From positions 1 to 43,555 of the forward strand of contig DASWFO010000044.1 in NCBI GenBank assembly GCA_036394195.1: a stretch of 43,555 nucleotides of DNA, given 5' to 3'. Under the pieces are notes generated by a model that did no database searches, was not told the origin of the DNA, and was given only the letters and a program-made list of their open reading frames with translations. The position numbers and the translations under genes are program-made. Every line of letters begins with the position of its first letter. Position 1 is the first letter of the stretch. Origin of the DNA: DATJPD01 sp036394195. GTDB lineage: Bacteria > Pseudomonadota > Alphaproteobacteria > CACIAM-22H2. Below are positions 32,709-40,269 of the stretch, one piece after another.

Positions 32709-33044
32709 ATGGCGAAAATTCCGTTTGATAAAAGCAGCGGCAACGTATTTGCCGACATCGGATTCACGCCGGCTGAAACCGCGGAGCTAACCGCAAAGAG
32801 CAACTTGATCATTGCGATCAAAGACACGATCGCCCGGCGCAAGTTGACACAACAGGAAGCGGCGCAGCTCTGCGGCACAGATCAGCCGACGCTTTCCAAA
32901 ATATTTCGTGGCCGCATGGAGAGTGTCACGATTGACCGGCTTACAAGCTGGTTGACCGCGCTCGGCCGGGACGTGGAAATTGTCATTAAGCCGACGGCGC
33001 ATAAACTCCGTCAAGGACGTCTACGTGTGATTGAACCCGTGTAG
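32709..33044 (+). CDS. higA: HigA-type antitoxin (XRE-family HTH)
   Basis: A 111-residue antitoxin. Its helix-turn-helix is at about 50-85: RRKLTQQEAAQLCGTDQPTL followed by SKIFRGRMESVTIDRL. The end WLTALGRDVEIVIKP is the common finish of HigA2-type antitoxins. It should neutralise the toxin and repress the pair via the palindrome at 32276-32293. Its final 24 nt overlap the 3' end of the flavoprotein gene on the other strand, so the latter's last eight codons are antisense to higA. That is a mark of insertion at this point. Confidence 0.9.
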   Translation: MAKIPFDKSSGNVFADIGFTPAETAELTAKSNLIIAIKDTIARRKLTQQEAAQLCGTDQPTLSKIFRGRMESVTIDRLTSWLTALGRDVEIVIKPTAHKLRQGRLRVIEPV

Positions 33045-34757
33045 CGCTGGCGCTGGCCTAAATGCCGACGCCTCGGCTGGTGCAGCACCGACCGGAACCC
33101 GCGACAGCACGAGACGGCCGTCGCGCAGACTGACCGTCTGGTTCACCGCCCAGTCCTCGTCCGTGTCTGGAAACTCATCGCGCTGGTGAGCGCCGCGGCT
33201 TTCCTCGCGCGCCAGGGCGGCGCGCGCGACCGTCTCGGCGACCAGCAGCATGTTGCGGGCGTCGAACCAGTCGAGCCGGGCCGTCTCGAAGCGGCCGGGT
33301 ACCCCCGGCGGTCGGGTGCCGATCGCCCGCGCCAGACTGTCGATCTCAACCAGCGCCGTTTCAAGCCCGGTGGCTGTGCGGAACGGGCCGACATGGCGGT
33401 TCATCACCGCCTGAAGCTGGCTGACCACAGCGGCCGTGTTCAGCGTCGGACCGGTCGCCGATACGAGCGACATCGCCGGTGCTGCGTCAGCATCGCGCCA
33501 AGCGTCCGGCGCCGATGACAGCTTCGCGGCTTCGAGGCCGGCCACCCGGCCGAAGACCAGCGCCTCGGTCACGGCGTTGCCGGACAGCCGGTTGGCCCCG
33601 TTGGCCCCGCCGACCGCCTCGCCGGCGGCCAGCAGGCGCGGCACGCCGGTCGCCATATCCGGCGTCACGCGGATGCCGCCCATGTGATAATGCGCGATCG
33701 GCGCCACCTCGATCAGATCGCGCGCGAGATCGATGCCGTTGGCGGCGAGGCGGTCGATGATCGGGCCGAACGCCTCGCGCAACCGGTCGGCCGGCACGTG
33801 CTTGAACGACAGGAACACGCCGCCGGCCGGCGAGCCGCGCCCGGCCTCGACCTCCTTCAAGATCGCGTGGGTCAAAAGGTCGCGCGGCGTCACATAGCGC
33901 CCATCCTCGGCCACGCCAGAAGCAGAGGCGAACTCCTCCCCCTTGGCGTTGAGCAACCGTCCGCCGAGCTTGTAGCGGAACGGGTCCCACATGATCGGGT
34001 CCATGCCGATCAGCCGCGGCGCCAGATGGCCGATCGGGAAGAACTGGACGAACTCCATGTCGATGAGCTCGGCGCCGGCGCGCAGGGCCAGCGCATAGCC
34101 GTCGCCGCCCATGTTCGACGACGCGCTGTTGCGCTGGTAAAGCCGGGTCAGGCCGCCGGTCGCGACGATGACCGCCTTGGCGGCGATCGATACCGGACGT
34201 CCGTCGCTCACCGAAAACCCAACCGCGCCGGCGGCGGCACCGTCGGAAATGACGATATCGGTGATGCAGAGATCGCCGACGCGCTTGATCCGTTCCTGGC
34301 GCTGCACCTGGCCGCGCATGGTGCGCGACACCGCGGGGCCGGTGGACAGAAAGTCCACGTAGACACAGCGCGGCCGGTCGTGGCCGGGGGCCTGCGCCGC
34401 GCGAATGCGGCCGTCGGCGTGACGCGCCCAGCCGACATGCCAGCCGTCGAGGCGCCGGATCTCCTCGGGCCCGCGCTCGCACACAAGGGCGGCGAGCCGC
34501 TCGTCGCACAGGCCGCGTCCGGCGTTCAAGGTGTCGGCGAGGTGGTCGCGCCAGCCGTCCGGCACCTCTTCGCCCAGCGCCACCGCCACCGTCATCTGCG
34601 CCATGACCGTGGCGCCGCCGCGGCCGATCAACGAGCGGTCGACCAGCAGCACGTCGGCGCCCGCCTCGTCGGCGGCGATCGCCGCGGACATTCCGGCGGC
34701 ACCCGCGCCGACGATCAGGACGCCGGTCTCGAGATGGACCCTGTCGGTTGAAGTCAC
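33021..34757 (-). CDS. FAD-dependent oxidoreductase, fumarate reductase/succinate dehydrogenase flavoprotein-like
   Basis: A 578-residue flavoprotein of the SdhA/FrdA/NadB family. The dinucleotide motif GVLIVGAGAAGMSAAIAA (12-29) begins the FAD domain. AHYHMGGIRV (355-364) and AAGEAVGGANGANRLSGN (377-394) are the family's substrate and FAD signatures, and R292 in TPRDLLTHA may be the proton-shuttle arginine. The helical C-terminal domain is present (about 420-530). The actual substrate is unknown. The last eight residues are encoded in DNA overlapping higA, so the original C-terminus may have been altered by the toxin-antitoxin insertion. Upstream, the LLM gene ends 7 nt from its start, suggesting co-transcription; the probable 2Fe-2S partner lies beyond the insertion. 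Confidence 0.87.
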   Translation of the reverse strand: MTSTDRVHLETGVLIVGAGAAGMSAAIAADEAGADVLLVDRSLIGRGGATVMAQMTVAVALGEEVPDGWRDHLADTLNAGRGLCDERLAALVCERGPEEIRRLDGWHVGWARHADGRIRAAQAPGHDRPRCVYVDFLSTGPAVSRTMRGQVQRQERIKRVGDLCITDIVISDGAAAGAVGFSVSDGRPVSIAAKAVIVATGGLTRLYQRNSASSNMGGDGYALALRAGAELIDMEFVQFFPIGHLAPRLIGMDPIMWDPFRYKLGGRLLNAKGEEFASASGVAEDGRYVTPRDLLTHAILKEVEAGRGSPAGGVFLSFKHVPADRLREAFGPIIDRLAANGIDLARDLIEVAPIAHYHMGGIRVTPDMATGVPRLLAAGEAVGGANGANRLSGNAVTEALVFGRVAGLEAAKLSSAPDAWRDADAAPAMSLVSATGPTLNTAAVVSQLQAVMNRHVGPFRTATGLETALVEIDSLARAIGTRPPGVPGRFETARLDWFDARNMLLVAETVARAALAREESRGAHQRDEFPDTDEDWAVNQTVSLRDGRLVLSRVPVGAAPAEASAFRPAPALHGFNHT

Positions 34758-34764
34758 GCGGCCG

Positions 34765-35841
34765 TCAGTCGCCCGCCAGCCGCGCCGACCGGTTGGTCTT
34801 GAATTTCGGCATGACTTCGCGCGCGAACAGCTCGAGCGATCCCAGCGCCCGCTCCGGCCCGTACCAGGGCGGATAATGGAGCATCAACGAATCCAGGCCC
34901 GTCAGTCCGTGCAGACGCTCGATCTTCTCGATCACCGTCGCCGGCGAGCCGTGCAGGATGACCTCGCGGAGCAAGGTGTCGTAGTCGCGGCTGCCGGCGC
35001 CGGCGGTGGCGACCGTGCCGAGATAGCCCGAGGTCAGGCTGCTCGCGAAATGGCTCTGGTGCTTGAGGATGCCGGCTTCGCTCTCCGCCCGCGCCTTCGC
35101 GTCGGTCTCGGCGACGTAGACGTAGCGGGCGATATCGACGTGCCCGCGCGCCGGGTTGCCGCGCAGCGCCTGCGGGGTCTGTTCGACCGCCGTGCGATAG
35201 ATCTTCACGTGCTTGGCCAGGCCCTCGAACGGCGTCCAGGTCGACAGCATCAGGCCGAAGCCGGTCTTGCCGGCCACGCCGATCGAGCGGTCGGTGGCGC
35301 CGGCGAGGAAGATCGGCGGATGCGGCTGCTGCACCGGATGCGGGAACAGCTGGTATTCACCCTCGACGTCGACCGTGAAGTGCTTGCCCTTATGGCGGAC
35401 GCGCTTGTTGTGGAACAGGTCGAGCAGCAGCGGCACCGCCTCTTCCTGGATGTCGCGGCGGGCCTCGAAATCGATGCCGAAGCCGTCAAACTCGTATTTG
35501 CGATAGCCCGAGCCCAGGCCGAGCACGAAGCGACCCTGGCTCAGGATATCGACGAACGCGGCGTTCTCGGCCACCCGCAAGGGATTGGCCAGCGGCAGGG
35601 TCACCACCGCGGTGCCGATCTTGATCCGCTTGGTCAGCGCCGCGAGGTAGCCGGCATAGACGAACACGTCCGGCATGATGCCGTACTGGTCGGTGAAGTG
35701 ATGCTCGGCGATCCAGGCGTAATCGAAGCCGAGCGCGTCGGCGCGCACGATCTCGCGCGTGACGCGCGCATGCACGTCGCGGTGCGGAAACGGCTCCTTT
35801 TCGGCGTTGGGATGCGAGGTGAAGAGAATGCCGAATTCCAT
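34765..35841 (-). CDS. LLM-class flavin-dependent oxidoreductase (luciferase-like)
   Basis: A 358-residue bacterial-luciferase-like monooxygenase, (beta/alpha)8 fold, expected to use reduced FMN or F420. It shows GFDYAWIAEHHFTDQYG (the EHH motif), IKIGTAVVTLPLANPLRVAEN, and the flavin-binding SQGRFVLGLGSGYRKYEF, typical of LLM enzymes. Substrate unknown. It leads a minus-strand run (LLM, flavoprotein, then across the toxin-antitoxin insert the 2Fe-2S and NMT1-type genes). The upstream side ends at a palindromic repeat. Confidence 0.9.
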   Translation of the reverse strand: MEFGILFTSHPNAEKEPFPHRDVHARVTREIVRADALGFDYAWIAEHHFTDQYGIMPDVFVYAGYLAALTKRIKIGTAVVTLPLANPLRVAENAAFVDILSQGRFVLGLGSGYRKYEFDGFGIDFEARRDIQEEAVPLLLDLFHNKRVRHKGKHFTVDVEGEYQLFPHPVQQPHPPIFLAGATDRSIGVAGKTGFGLMLSTWTPFEGLAKHVKIYRTAVEQTPQALRGNPARGHVDIARYVYVAETDAKARAESEAGILKHQSHFASSLTSGYLGTVATAGAGSRDYDTLLREVILHGSPATVIEKIERLHGLTGLDSLMLHYPPWYGPERALGSLELFAREVMPKFKTNRSARLAGD

Positions 35842-35944
35842 GGGTCCTGACCCTCCGGGCGGCTGCCCGCCCCTACATTACCATTCCGTAGGGTTAGAGC
35901 GAATCCGTTGAGCTACGAGCAATATAATTCACGGCTCCACTGGT

Positions 35945-36089
35945 CACCTCTCCCCTGGGGAGAGGTCGGCGCGAAGCGCCGGGTGAGGGAACCCTCGCCG
36001 TCTCGCCATAGTGACAAAGTAGCGTGACGCTGAAGCGTTGCCCCTCACCCGCTCGCTACCACTCGCGACCTCTCCCGACGGGAGAGGTG
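35945..36089. repeat. Gene-less inverted pair of two-hairpin palindromic repeats (REPIN-like)
   Basis: The left half holds hairpin 1 (arms 35946-35955 and 35957-35966, ACCTCTCCCC type), hairpin 2 (CGGCGC 35967-35972, GCGCCG 35976-35981) and the tail GGGTGAGGG (35981-35989). The right half is its inverse: CCCTCACCC (36042-36050), a degenerate second hairpin, and the ACCTCTCCC/GGGAGAGGT hairpin (36068-36076, 36080-36088). Between them are about 50 nt without a gene. It fills the space between the LLM and dppC genes. The plan (hairpin, hairpin, G-rich tail, inverted partner) is the same as that around the DUF559 gene at 38052-38527. Confidence 0.85.
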
Positions 36090-36120
36090 ATTCAATTGCG
36101 CCCGCCTAAATCGAACGGCT

Positions 36121-37044
36121 TCAATGCTGCAGGCGGGGGTTGAGCACGTCCCGGAGCTGGTCGCCGATCAGGTTGATGCTGACGATGGTGACCAGGAGCG
36201 CCAGGCCCGGGAAGAAGCTGATCCAGTATTTTCCCGACAGCAGGTACTCGTAGCCGCGGGCGATCAGCAGGCCGAGCGACGGCTCGGTGATCGGCAGCCC
36301 GATGCCCAGGAACGACAACGTCGCCTCGAGCGCGATGGCGTGGGCGACCTGGACGGTGGCGACGACGATCAGCGGCGGCATGCAGTTCGGCAGCAGATGC
36401 CGGAACATGATGCGGCTGTGGCTGAGTGCCAGGCAGCGCGCCGCCTCGACATACTCCTTGCGCCGTTCGACGAGGGCCGTGGCGCGCACCGTCCGCGCGT
36501 AATACGCCCACTGCACGGTCACAAGGGCGACGATGATCTTCGACATGCCCTGCCCCAGCACCGCCAGCAGGATGAGCGCCACCAGGATGGCCGGGAAGCT
36601 CAGCTGGATGTCGACGATGCGCATGATGAAGCCTTCCAGCCGCCCGCCGGCATAGGCGGCGAGCAGGCCCAGGCCCGCGCCGACCACCAGCGCGATCACG
36701 GTCGAGATCACGCCGACCGCCAGCGAGATCCTGAGCCCGTAGAAGATGCCGGACAGCATGTCGCGGCCCTGATCGTCCGACCCCAGCCAGAACACGAAGC
36801 CGCTGGCCGACATCGTCCCCGGCGGCTGGCGGCCGTCGAGGATATCGAGCTGGCTCAGGTCATACGGGTTTTGCGGCGAGATCGACGGCGCCACCAGCGC
36901 GATGATGATGACGGCGACGAACACGAAGAGACCGGCGAGCGCGAGCTTGCTGTCGCAGAAATCCACGACGAAGCGGCGGAACGGCGTCTCCACGCGGGCT
37001 GCCGGTGCCACCACCATCGGATCCTGGGGCAGGACGGTGGTCAT
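36121..37044 (-). CDS. dppC: Dipeptide/oligopeptide-type ABC transporter permease (DppC-like)
   Basis: A 307-residue inner-membrane permease with six hydrophobic segments. An N-terminal cytoplasmic stretch precedes helix 1 (LALAGLFVFVAVIIIALVAP). The periplasmic loop contains FWLGSDDQGRDMLSGIFYG, a DppC hallmark, and the EAA coupling loop is EYVEAARCLALSHSRIMFRH. The C-terminus ends GDQLRDVLNPRLQH as usual. It lies 4 nt downstream of dppB on the same strand and is last in the run dppA-dppB-dppC; no ATPases follow. Confidence 0.93.
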   Translation of the reverse strand: MTTVLPQDPMVVAPAARVETPFRRFVVDFCDSKLALAGLFVFVAVIIIALVAPSISPQNPYDLSQLDILDGRQPPGTMSASGFVFWLGSDDQGRDMLSGIFYGLRISLAVGVISTVIALVVGAGLGLLAAYAGGRLEGFIMRIVDIQLSFPAILVALILLAVLGQGMSKIIVALVTVQWAYYARTVRATALVERRKEYVEAARCLALSHSRIMFRHLLPNCMPPLIVVATVQVAHAIALEATLSFLGIGLPITEPSLGLLIARGYEYLLSGKYWISFFPGLALLVTIVSINLIGDQLRDVLNPRLQH

Positions 37045-37048
37045 CCGC

Positions 37049-38023
37049 TCAGCTCTTGTCCGACAGACGGACGCGCGGATCGAGCACCGAGTACAGGATG
37101 TCGACCACGAGGTTGATCACCACGAACATCGTGACCGTGACCAGCAGGTACGCGACGACCACCGGGCGGTCGAGCCGGTTGATCGAATCGATGATCAGCT
37201 TGCCCATGCCGGGCCAGGCGAACACGGTTTCGGTCACCACCGCGAAGGCAAAGACCGCCCCCAGCTGGAGCCCGATGACCGTGATCAGCGGGATCAGGAT
37301 GTTCTTGAACACGTGAACGAAGATCACGCGGCGGATTGTGAGCCCCTTGGCGCGCGCGAACTTCACATAGTCCATCGGCATGTTCTCCTGCATCCCGGCG
37401 CGGGTCAGCCGGATCACCAGCGCGAGGTTGAACAGCGCCAGGTTGAGCCCCGGCAGCAGGACGTGGGCCAGCCCGTCGCGCGTGACGAGGCTGGTGGTGA
37501 TCCCGAACACCGTGCCGGTGGCACCCCGCCCGGTCGAGGGCAGCCAGCCGAGCTGGACCGCGAAGACCATGATCAGCATCAAGCCGACCCAGAAGGTCGG
37601 CAGGCTGAAGCCCAGGATCGAGCCGGCCATGATGGTCCGGGCAAGGACCGATTGCGGCCGGTACCCGGCGTACATGCCGAGCGGGATGCCGAGCCCCACC
37701 GCGATGAGCATCGCCGCCAGCGCCAGCTCGATCGTCGCCGGCATGCGCTGCACGATCAGCTGCAGGGCCGGAATGTTGTAGACGAAGGACTTGCCGAGAT
37801 CGCCGTGCAGGGCCCCGCCGAGGAAGAACAGGTACTGCTCCCATAACGGCTTATCGAGGCCGAGGGCGATGATGGCGCGCTCGCGCTCCCGTTGATCGGC
37901 GTCGGCCGCGATCAGCACGTCCGCCGGATTGCCGATCAGATAGACGCCGACGAACACGATCAGCGACATCACCAGCAGGACCACAACGGCCTGCATCAGG
38001 CGGCGGATGATGAAGACGGTCAT
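37049..38023 (-). CDS. dppB: Dipeptide/oligopeptide-type ABC transporter permease (DppB-like)
   Basis: A 324-residue permease with six hydrophobic helices. The start MTVFIIRRLMQAVVVLLVMS is typical for DppB, followed by the ALGLDKPLWEQYLFFLGGALHGDLGKSF region, split by turns, and the EAA loop DYVKFARAKGLTIRRVIFVH. It ends DILYSVLDPRVRLSDKS. ATG 38021-38023 is preferred; upstream codons in this frame run into the palindromic repeat. dppA lies 537 bp upstream on the same strand, and the space between is taken up almost wholly by the DUF559 element. Confidence 0.93.
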   Translation of the reverse strand: MTVFIIRRLMQAVVVLLVMSLIVFVGVYLIGNPADVLIAADADQRERERAIIALGLDKPLWEQYLFFLGGALHGDLGKSFVYNIPALQLIVQRMPATIELALAAMLIAVGLGIPLGMYAGYRPQSVLARTIMAGSILGFSLPTFWVGLMLIMVFAVQLGWLPSTGRGATGTVFGITTSLVTRDGLAHVLLPGLNLALFNLALVIRLTRAGMQENMPMDYVKFARAKGLTIRRVIFVHVFKNILIPLITVIGLQLGAVFAFAVVTETVFAWPGMGKLIIDSINRLDRPVVVAYLLVTVTMFVVINLVVDILYSVLDPRVRLSDKS

Positions 38024-38051
38024 GACACGCCGCCGCCCAGATATTCCGTAG

Positions 38052-38107
38052 CCCCGCCCCCCTTGAGGGGGCGGTCGGCAGCGCGCCAGCGCTGCCGGGT
38101 GGGGGGT
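38052..38107. repeat. Left two-hairpin repeat of the DUF559 element
   Basis: Hairpin 1 is CCGCCCCC (38054-38061), loop CTTGA, GGGGGCGG (38067-38074). Hairpin 2 is CGGCAGCGC (38076-38084), loop GCCA, GCGCTGCCG (38089-38097). The tail GGGTGGGGGGT (38097-38107) points towards the DUF559 gene. Compared with the right copy, hairpin 1 differs by a compensated pair (G-C here, T-A there). Confidence 0.88.
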
Positions 38108-38141
38108 GGCCGCAGGCGCTGTGTCATGCCACGATTGCACC

Positions 38142-38468
38142 ATGGCATCGCCGCTGGCGCGCAGCTTGCGCGCAACGCCGACGGACGCGGAAATCCGTTT
38201 GTGGTCTCGCTTGCGCCGCAAGCAGCTCCGAGACTTTCGCGTCCGGCGCCAGCATCCGATCGGTCCCCATGTCGTCGACTTTTTCTGTGCCGACGCGAAG
38301 CTGATCATCGAAGTCGATGGCGGACAACATGCGGACAGCACCAAAGACGCCATTCGTACTCATTGGCTCGAGGCGCGCGGTTATCGCGTGGTTCGCTTCT
38401 GGGATAATGAAGTGCTGAGCAACACGGACGGCGTGCTGCTGACCATTCTTGCCGCGCTGCGCGCCTGA
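38142..38468 (+). CDS. DUF559 (VSR-like, PD-(D/E)XK superfamily) endonuclease-like protein
   Basis: A 108-residue DUF559 protein, a family related to very-short-patch-repair endonucleases. The core is complete: TPTDAEIRLWSRLR (12-25), FRVRRQHPIGPHVVDFFC (32-49) with D46, KLIIEVDGGQH (53-63) with E57, D59 and H63, and YRVVRFWDNEVL (81-92). The ATG at 38142 gives the usual N-terminus; a GTG at 38106 would read through the repeat tail and is unlikely. It is oriented against the flanking dppA and dppB genes and sits exactly between two inverted repeats, which suggests that it moved in with them. Biochemical activity of the family is not established. Confidence 0.85.
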   Translation: MASPLARSLRATPTDAEIRLWSRLRRKQLRDFRVRRQHPIGPHVVDFFCADAKLIIEVDGGQHADSTKDAIRTHWLEARGYRVVRFWDNEVLSNTDGVLLTILAALRA

Positions 38469-38527
38469 CCCCCCACCCGCCCGAGGCCTGCGGCCTCGGG
38501 CACCCTCCCCCTCAAGGGGGGAGGGGC
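38468..38527. repeat. Right two-hairpin repeat of the DUF559 element, inverted
   Basis: Read leftwards this copy has the same order as the left one. ACCCCCCACCC (38468-38478) is the complement of the G-rich tail. Hairpin 2 is GCCCGAGGCC/GGCCTCGGGC (38479-38488, 38492-38501). Hairpin 1 is CCTCCCCC/GGGGGAGG (38504-38511, 38517-38524) with loop TCAAG. Hairpin 2 differs in sequence from the left copy but keeps full pairing. Confidence 0.88.
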
Positions 38528-38560
38528 TGCCCGGCCAAGGCTGAGGGATATGTGCCGTGC

Positions 38561-40138
38561 TCACTTCGCCGGGTGGACGGAGTGCGCCAGCGTGTATTCG
38601 TCGGCGCGCGGCGCGTAAGTGTAGCCCTTGCGCGTCGCCCAGACATTGATCTGGTAGTGCAGCGGAATGAGGCCAACGTCAGCGATGGCGACTTCCGAAG
38701 CCTGCTGCAGCAGCTTGTCGCGCTTCTGATCGTCGACCGTCTCCAGCGCCTGCGAGAGCAGCGCATCCATCTTCGGGTTGGAATAGCGGCCGCGATTCGA
38801 GCCGCCCCACCCCTTGTCCTTGCTGGGCGTGGCCAGCAGCGAGCGCAGCGGCGAGGAGACCTCACCGGTGTCGGCGCCCCACCCGACCAGCATCACGCTG
38901 TACGCGTAGTTGGGAGCACTCGACGCGCTGGCGAAGGTCGCCCACGGCTGGGTCACAACCTTGGTGTCGATGCCGACGCGGTTGAACATCGGCCCGATCG
39001 CCTGCAGGATCTTCTCGTCGTTGAGGTAGCGGTCGTTCGGGCCGTGGATGGTCATGCCGAAGCCGTTCGGATAGCCGGCCTCGGTGAGCAGCTTGCGCGC
39101 ACCCTCGGGATCGAACGGGTCGGGCTTCAGCTTCGGGCTCACGCCGAAGAAGCCCTCGGCCATGAGGCCGCCGGCCGGGATGGCGATGCCTTCCATGATG
39201 CGATCGACGATCGCCTGTCGGTTGATCGCCTTCGACAGCGCCCGGCGGACACGGACGTCCTTCAGCGGGTTGTTCGGCAGCACTGCTCCCGTCTTGTCAG
39301 TGACGAACGGCGTCTGGTCGCGGAATGAATCCAGATGCAGGTAGATGAGGCGGTTGCCGACGATCTCCGACACCGCGACATCCGGCGTGGTCCTGAGCTT
39401 CGCGTAGTCGGTCGACGGCACCTGCTCGATGATCTGCACGTCGCCGGCGAGCAGTGCCGCGACGCGGGCCGAGTTGTTGCTGATCTGCTTGAGGGTGACG
39501 CGCTGCCAGTCCGGCTTGGGCCCCCAATAGCTGTCGTTGCGGACCAGCACGATGCGGTCGCCGGGCACGTATTCGACGAACTTGAACGGCCCGGTGCCGA
39601 TCGCGGCGCGGCCCGAGTTGAAGTCGCCGGTCGGCGCCTGCTCGAACTTCCTGGAGATGATGTGGACCGCCGACAGGTCGATCGGCAGCAGCGGATAGGG
39701 AGACGCGGTCTTGAAGCGGATGGTGTAGGGGTCGAGGATCTCGGTGCTGACGATCGCCTGGGTGTAGATGCGGAACGACGACGGGCTGTTCGGCACCCAC
39801 GGCACCCGCTTCAAGGTGGCGACGACGTCCTCGGCGGTGAAGTCGCTGCCGTCGTGGAACTTTACACCCTGGCGGAGCTTGAACTCCCAGGTGGTGTCAT
39901 CGATGGCCTTCCACTCGGTGGCGAGACCCGGTCGCGGGCGCTGATGTTCGTCGGTGTCGACCAGCCTGTCGAAGAGGTGGCGGGCGACGGCATTGTTGGG
40001 GCTGAGCACATGGAACTGCGGGTCCATCGAGGTGACGGCGCCGCTGAGAGCGACTGTCAGGTCCTCGGCGGCCGCAACAGTTGACACCATCGCCGCGGCC
40101 ACGAGGCACGCGAGCGCCCGCAAATTCACTCGAAACAT
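38561..40138 (-). CDS. dppA: Dipeptide/oligopeptide-type ABC transporter substrate-binding protein (DppA-like)
   Basis: Periplasmic receptor of family SBP_bac_5, 525 aa. The Sec signal (LRALACLVAAAMVSTVAAA, cleavage near 24) precedes a mature start LTVALSGAVTSMDPQFHV. Family motifs are WEFKLRQGVKFHDGSDFTAEDVV, split by position 90-112, then GTGPFKFVEYVPGDRI, the ALSKAINRQAIVDRIM stretch, and KMDALLSQALETVDDQKRDK near the end. The ATG 40136-40138 follows GAGGGCGG. It is the first gene of dppABC and lies 131 nt downstream of the M81 peptidase gene on the same strand, so ligand and peptidase substrate may be related. Ligand unknown (peptide, amide or opine). Confidence 0.92.
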   Translation of the reverse strand: MFRVNLRALACLVAAAMVSTVAAAEDLTVALSGAVTSMDPQFHVLSPNNAVARHLFDRLVDTDEHQRPRPGLATEWKAIDDTTWEFKLRQGVKFHDGSDFTAEDVVATLKRVPWVPNSPSSFRIYTQAIVSTEILDPYTIRFKTASPYPLLPIDLSAVHIISRKFEQAPTGDFNSGRAAIGTGPFKFVEYVPGDRIVLVRNDSYWGPKPDWQRVTLKQISNNSARVAALLAGDVQIIEQVPSTDYAKLRTTPDVAVSEIVGNRLIYLHLDSFRDQTPFVTDKTGAVLPNNPLKDVRVRRALSKAINRQAIVDRIMEGIAIPAGGLMAEGFFGVSPKLKPDPFDPEGARKLLTEAGYPNGFGMTIHGPNDRYLNDEKILQAIGPMFNRVGIDTKVVTQPWATFASASSAPNYAYSVMLVGWGADTGEVSSPLRSLLATPSKDKGWGGSNRGRYSNPKMDALLSQALETVDDQKRDKLLQQASEVAIADVGLIPLHYQINVWATRKGYTYAPRADEYTLAHSVHPAK

Positions 40139-40269
40139 ACGCCGCCCTCTAGTCCCTGCCCGCTCCCGGCCGGCTTCCGCAACCGACCGTCCGGGCGTCC
40201 CCGGTTTCAGCGCAGAATCGCCGAACTCAGCCGCTTTGGCAAGCCGCCCGCCGGCGGGATAAGGCCAAA

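Noticed and set aside
38124..38564. Minus-strand frame opposite the DUF559 gene
   Set aside because: It reads through both hairpin repeats and is the antisense shadow of a clearly recognisable DUF559 protein.
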